From: Sinomonas atrocyanea
GTDB taxonomy: Bacteria > Actinomycetota > Actinomycetes > Actinomycetales > Micrococcaceae
NCBI RefSeq assembly: GCF_030812675.1
Contig: NZ_JAUSTE010000006.1
Coordinates: 154,023 to 218,022, forward strand
Direction: 5' to 3'
Length of the DNA stretch: 64,000 nt
Shown piece by piece: positions 61,419-64,000 of the stretch. The position numbers were made by a program, and so were the translations under genes. How positions within the stretch are numbered: position 1 is the first letter of the stretch; each line of letters begins with the position of its first letter. Below the pieces are notes generated by a model, which was not told the DNA's origin, ran no database searches, and saw only the letters and a list, made by a program, of their open reading frames with translations.

Positions 61419-62159
61419 ATGAGCGAGGTAGACATGACCCTGACTTCGGCCCAGCCGGCGGCTGACCACCCGCTCGCCCGCATGGGGACCTACGAGTCCG
61501 TGGACGAGATCCTCGCCGTGTTCCGCCCGGCCATGCACGCGATGGCCGCAGCCGTGGGACCGGGCTGCGAGGTGGTGCTCCACGACCTGTCGGCGCCCGA
61601 TGTGGACCTCGGCCACACCATCGCGGCGATCGAGAACGGGCACGTGACCGGCCGCGAGGTGGGCGGCCCGTCGTCGAGCCTGGGCGCCGGCGTGCTCCAC
61701 AACCAGGGCGCGGAGCACAACGCGTTCGGCTACCGCGGCTTCACGGCCGACGGGCGCGAGCTGCGGTGTTCCTCGGTGTACTTCCGCAACTCGGCCGGGC
61801 GCATCATCGCCGCCCTCTGCGTCAACTTCGACATCAGCACGATCCAGCGCCTGCAGTCCCTCCTCCAGGGCCTGCTGCCGGCGGCCGCGTCCGACTCCCC
61901 CGAGCAGCCGAACGAGTTCTTCGGCCGCGACCTCGTGGCGGTGATGGACGCAATGGTCACCGAGGCCATCCGCGAGGTGGGCAAGCCCGTGGACCAGATG
62001 AGCCGCGACGACCGCATCGCGATCCTGACCAAGCTCGACCAGCAGGGCGTGCTTCAGATGCGGAAGGGGATCGACCGCGTCGCGGCGCGCCTGGGGATTT
62101 CGCGGGTGACGGCTTACTCGTACCTCGACGAGGCGCGGAACCAGGGCGCCGAAGCGTGA
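61419..62159 (+). CDS. DauR/YheO-type transcriptional regulator (PAS_6 + HTH)
   Basis: 246 residues. The N-terminal PAS-like YheO domain spans about 25-140 (GPGCEVVLHDLSAPDVDLGH, GYRGFTADGRELRCSS, RIIAALCVNFDIS), and the C-terminal helix-turn-helix domain ends in MRKGIDRVAARLGISRVTAY. DauR represses D-arginine catabolism in Pseudomonas, so a regulator of D-configured amino compounds is expected. It is divergent from the seven-gene operon. Confidence 0.88.
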   Translation: MSEVDMTLTSAQPAADHPLARMGTYESVDEILAVFRPAMHAMAAAVGPGCEVVLHDLSAPDVDLGHTIAAIENGHVTGREVGGPSSSLGAGVLHNQGAEHNAFGYRGFTADGRELRCSSVYFRNSAGRIIAALCVNFDISTIQRLQSLLQGLLPAAASDSPEQPNEFFGRDLVAVMDAMVTEAIREVGKPVDQMSRDDRIAILTKLDQQGVLQMRKGIDRVAARLGISRVTAYSYLDEARNQGAEA

Positions 62160-62174
62160 GCTCTGCGCAGAGCT
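62159..62174. terminator. Perfect 16-bp palindrome overlapping the regulator stop codon
   Basis: AGCTCTGCGCAGAGCT at 62159-62174 is its own reverse complement and overlaps the final base of the TGA. Because the loop would be tight, terminator function is only possible; further hairpins (GTTGCCC-GGCA-GGGCAAC at 62241-62258) follow. Confidence 0.45.
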
Positions 62175-62406
62175 GGGCCGCGATGAGCCCCTCCGCGGAC
62201 ACACAACGGTGCGTATTCCGCTGACCTTCGTACATGTTCCGTTGCCCGGCAGGGCAACACCCGGCCAGCCCAGAATCACGTCTTAAGGGCTGGTGCGTCT
62301 CTACTCGCCACCGGCGCTTATCGCCGGCCACAGCGTTGAGACCCCATAAGCTGTGGTGACCTCCCAATTGGCAGGGAGTGCTCGCACACTGTGATCCGGA
62401 GATGCC

Positions 62407-63636
62407 GTGGAACCCGAAGAAAATGCCGTAGTAATCCCGCTTGTTCCATTGAGCGCGCAGCCGAGCACCGAAGTCATGCTCCGCATGCTTCTGAACCGGG
62501 AAGCTCTCCTCATCGCCCACAAGCCGGCTGCTGGCAGGAAGGTTCCATCTGGAATGGTGGCGCAGGCTTCCGGAGCATTTGCGAAGTCGGTCAGCCAGGC
62601 GATCGGGCGGAACGGAAACAGCCTGCGGCCCGAGGGACTCTACCGGGTGATCCTTCCGACCGGTTCAGTTGCGAGAGATCTCGTACCCGCGGTTGGCGGC
62701 GGCTTCCGCGGGATGGTTCGTTCCTCAGGATCGACAGGGATCACTGGCCATGCACGCCTCATCCCGGCCACAGCAGGTGCGGGGGCCGTAACGGCAGCGG
62801 GGCCGCTCATTGCGACGGTCGGCCTCGCGGTTGCCGCCGAGATGCTCGCACAGCACCAGATGAACCAAAAGCTCGACTCAATCAAGAACGCCGTCAGCCG
62901 AATGCATGTGCGGCTCGACGAGCAGGAGCGATCGGTACTCACGACCGCAGCTCAACAGGCACAAAAGGTCGCCGGCTACCTTCTGGATCAAGCGCACCTG
63001 CCCGCCATCTCCAGTGCCTCACACGCCTTCGCCGACCTCGATACCCTGACGAACACATACATCGGAAAGCTCGATCGTTGGCTCGAAGTTACCGCGAGCT
63101 ATGCAGATTCAGATCGGGTATATGGCCCTCAGCTGATGACAGAGCTCGTCGGCAAACGAGAGGACCAGGTTCAAGAATTCGAGCGGTTGGTCACGCTGAC
63201 GTACGAGGCGCTCGCTCTTCGCGCGCGCGTTGTTGTCCTTGAGAAGATCGCGGCCGAATTTTCCAACCCGAACCGATCCCTTCCCCATGTCGAGAACGCC
63301 CTGCGAGATGAGCTGTCGACCCTTGCAGACCGGCAGTCGCAGCTAGCTCGTGTCTTGGAAGATCTCTGCGTCCTTCAGATCGACGCGAGCAAGATACCCA
63401 TCGCCATTGCCGGCAAGCGCACCCTGACTGCACGGACGAGCTTCGGCCGCCTGGCGAGGGCGCTTCACACCACCCCTGACGCCCTGCCGCTCCTCACGGA
63501 GTCCGACAATACTGTCCTAGAACTTGAGCCAACGTCGCAAGGCCTTTCGGTGATGTCGCCGGCACAGGTCCGAGAAGGGGCCCTACCTCGAACGACCGAA
63601 ACCGAACTCGACCGGCGCGGACAGTCGTCTCCGTAG
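62407..63636 (+). CDS. Hypothetical protein with central hydrophobic hairpin and coiled coil
   Basis: 409 residues, family not recognised. Residues about 100-150 are hydrophobic (TAGAGAVTAAGPLIATVGLA), followed by long amphipathic helices to about 310 with MNQKLDSIKNAVSRMHVRLD. This order, soluble head, hydrophobic hairpin, coiled coil, recalls helical pore-forming or membrane-remodelling proteins, but I cannot assign a family. GTG start follows GGAG at 5 nt. The gene has noticeably lower GC and less biased codons than its neighbours, suggesting recent acquisition. Confidence 0.75.
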   Translation: MEPEENAVVIPLVPLSAQPSTEVMLRMLLNREALLIAHKPAAGRKVPSGMVAQASGAFAKSVSQAIGRNGNSLRPEGLYRVILPTGSVARDLVPAVGGGFRGMVRSSGSTGITGHARLIPATAGAGAVTAAGPLIATVGLAVAAEMLAQHQMNQKLDSIKNAVSRMHVRLDEQERSVLTTAAQQAQKVAGYLLDQAHLPAISSASHAFADLDTLTNTYIGKLDRWLEVTASYADSDRVYGPQLMTELVGKREDQVQEFERLVTLTYEALALRARVVVLEKIAAEFSNPNRSLPHVENALRDELSTLADRQSQLARVLEDLCVLQIDASKIPIAIAGKRTLTARTSFGRLARALHTTPDALPLLTESDNTVLELEPTSQGLSVMSPAQVREGALPRTTETELDRRGQSSP

Positions 63637-63752
63637 AACGGAGCCGCAAACCGACATCCTCGCATACTCGGCGTCCCGCCAGCGGCCCTCCGGGCTTCGT
63701 GGAGGCGCCCGCCCAAGGGGGCGTCCACCGTGCGCACTTCAGGAGCGCGCGC

Positions 63753-63780
63753 ACGACGGCGGGCACCCACCCGCTGTCGT
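63753..63780. repeat. Palindrome copy near the window end
   Basis: ACGACGGCGGG (63753-63763) and CCCGCTGTCGT (63770-63780), one mismatch, 6-nt loop. It lies between the atypical gene and the MFS remnant, which converge, so terminator function is possible. Confidence 0.75.
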
Positions 63781-63807
63781 ACGCTCGCCTGACACCTCGG
63801 CCCAGCC

Positions 63808-63930
63808 CTAGGGTGCGAGTTCCTCGAGCACTCGCTCCTTGGTCTCGACCGCGAAGAAGATCGTGACGATTCCGCCGAGCAGCGCGATGCCAGCGAAGGT
63901 GATGAACACCTGATATGGAGTAGTCCGCTG
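63808..63930 (-). pseudogene. 3' remnant of an MFS transporter gene
   Basis: Reading the minus strand, about 40 codons end in TAG at 63808 and give a typical MFS C-terminus: YQVFITFAGIALLGG, VTIFFAVETKER, VLEELAP. Upstream of these codons the frame hits a stop (TGA at 63931-63933) and the sequence changes character, so the gene is truncated. The boundary is followed by a strong hairpin. Confidence 0.65.
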
Positions 63931-63945
63931 TCAAGTGGGCATGGC

Positions 63946-63981
63946 GAGGCGCCGCCGGGAAGGTGATCCCGGCGGCGCCTC
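63946..63981. terminator. Strong 15-bp hairpin at the window end
   Basis: GAGGCGCCGCCGGGA (63946-63960) pairs perfectly with TCCCGGCGGCGCCTC (63967-63981), loop AGGTGA. It could be the terminator of a gene entering from beyond the window edge. Confidence 0.75.
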
Positions 63982-64000
63982 GTGGCTTCCTGGCTCCGTT

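Overview
The window is very GC-rich (about 70%), with long antisense shadow ORFs, GTG starts and GGAGG-type ribosome binding sites. This fits an actinobacterium. The gene families (putrescine oxidase, standalone branched-chain keto-acid dehydrogenase operon, PobA with an IclR regulator, MHS symporters, a WXG-type pair near purB) suggest a soil member of the Micrococcaceae such as Arthrobacter or Sinomonas. That placement is inference. Most genes serve uptake and catabolism of small organic acids, aromatics and amines; no prophage or complete mobile element is visible.

Layout. 1-3249: 4-hydroxyphenylacetate hydroxylase genes hpaC-hpaB (hpaB cut by the window edge) with an AraC-type activator. 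3398-7194: AI-2E-type permease, a small hypothetical gene, and gluconate permease gntP with a very small LacI repressor and a perfect 20-bp operator. 7422-15523: PAP2 protein, MFS permease, the branched-chain keto-acid dehydrogenase operon (E1 alpha, E1 beta, E2, small ORF), a HisC-type aminotransferase and a holin-like membrane protein. 15555-17482: a two-gene WXG-like/hydrolase unit, then purB, a YihY protein and initiator tRNA-fMet. 20583-30961: flavoprotein, methyltransferase, and an agmatine/putrescine locus (putrescine oxidase, TetR regulator, AguB, AguA, APC permease) with matching operators at both promoters. 31289-38776: GTP cyclohydrolase II, GNAT, FUSC protein, rlmN, ABC exporter with PadR regulator, and an AhpD-like protein. 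38976-42495: 4-hydroxybenzoate locus (pobA, IclR regulator, MFS uptake protein). 42589-54528: mixed housekeeping and hypothetical genes, including a MinD/ParA-like ATPase, a CYTH-CHAD protein and two DHFR-like reductases.

54538-62159 holds the most interesting unit: a tight seven-gene operon (MHS symporter, RidA, D-serine-dehydratase-like PLP enzyme, N-acyl-D-amino-acid deacylase-like amidohydrolase, PfkB/KDG-type kinase, KDPG aldolase, rhodanese) divergent from a DauR/YheO-type regulator. The enzymes line up as a route from an N-acylated 2-amino-2-deoxy aldonic acid, for example N-acetyl-D-glucosaminate from oxidised chitin, through 2-keto-3-deoxygluconate to pyruvate and glyceraldehyde 3-phosphate. 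The window ends with an atypical lower-GC gene and the 3' remnant of an MFS gene.

The intergenic regions carry several short-repeat families. One is a palindrome built on ACGACGGCGGG, about ten times between genes and inside non-conserved protein loops. Others are a 21-bp array pair flanking tetR, 14/28-bp arrays bracketing the 4-hydroxybenzoate locus, and 25-bp repeats around a hairpin upstream of rlmN.
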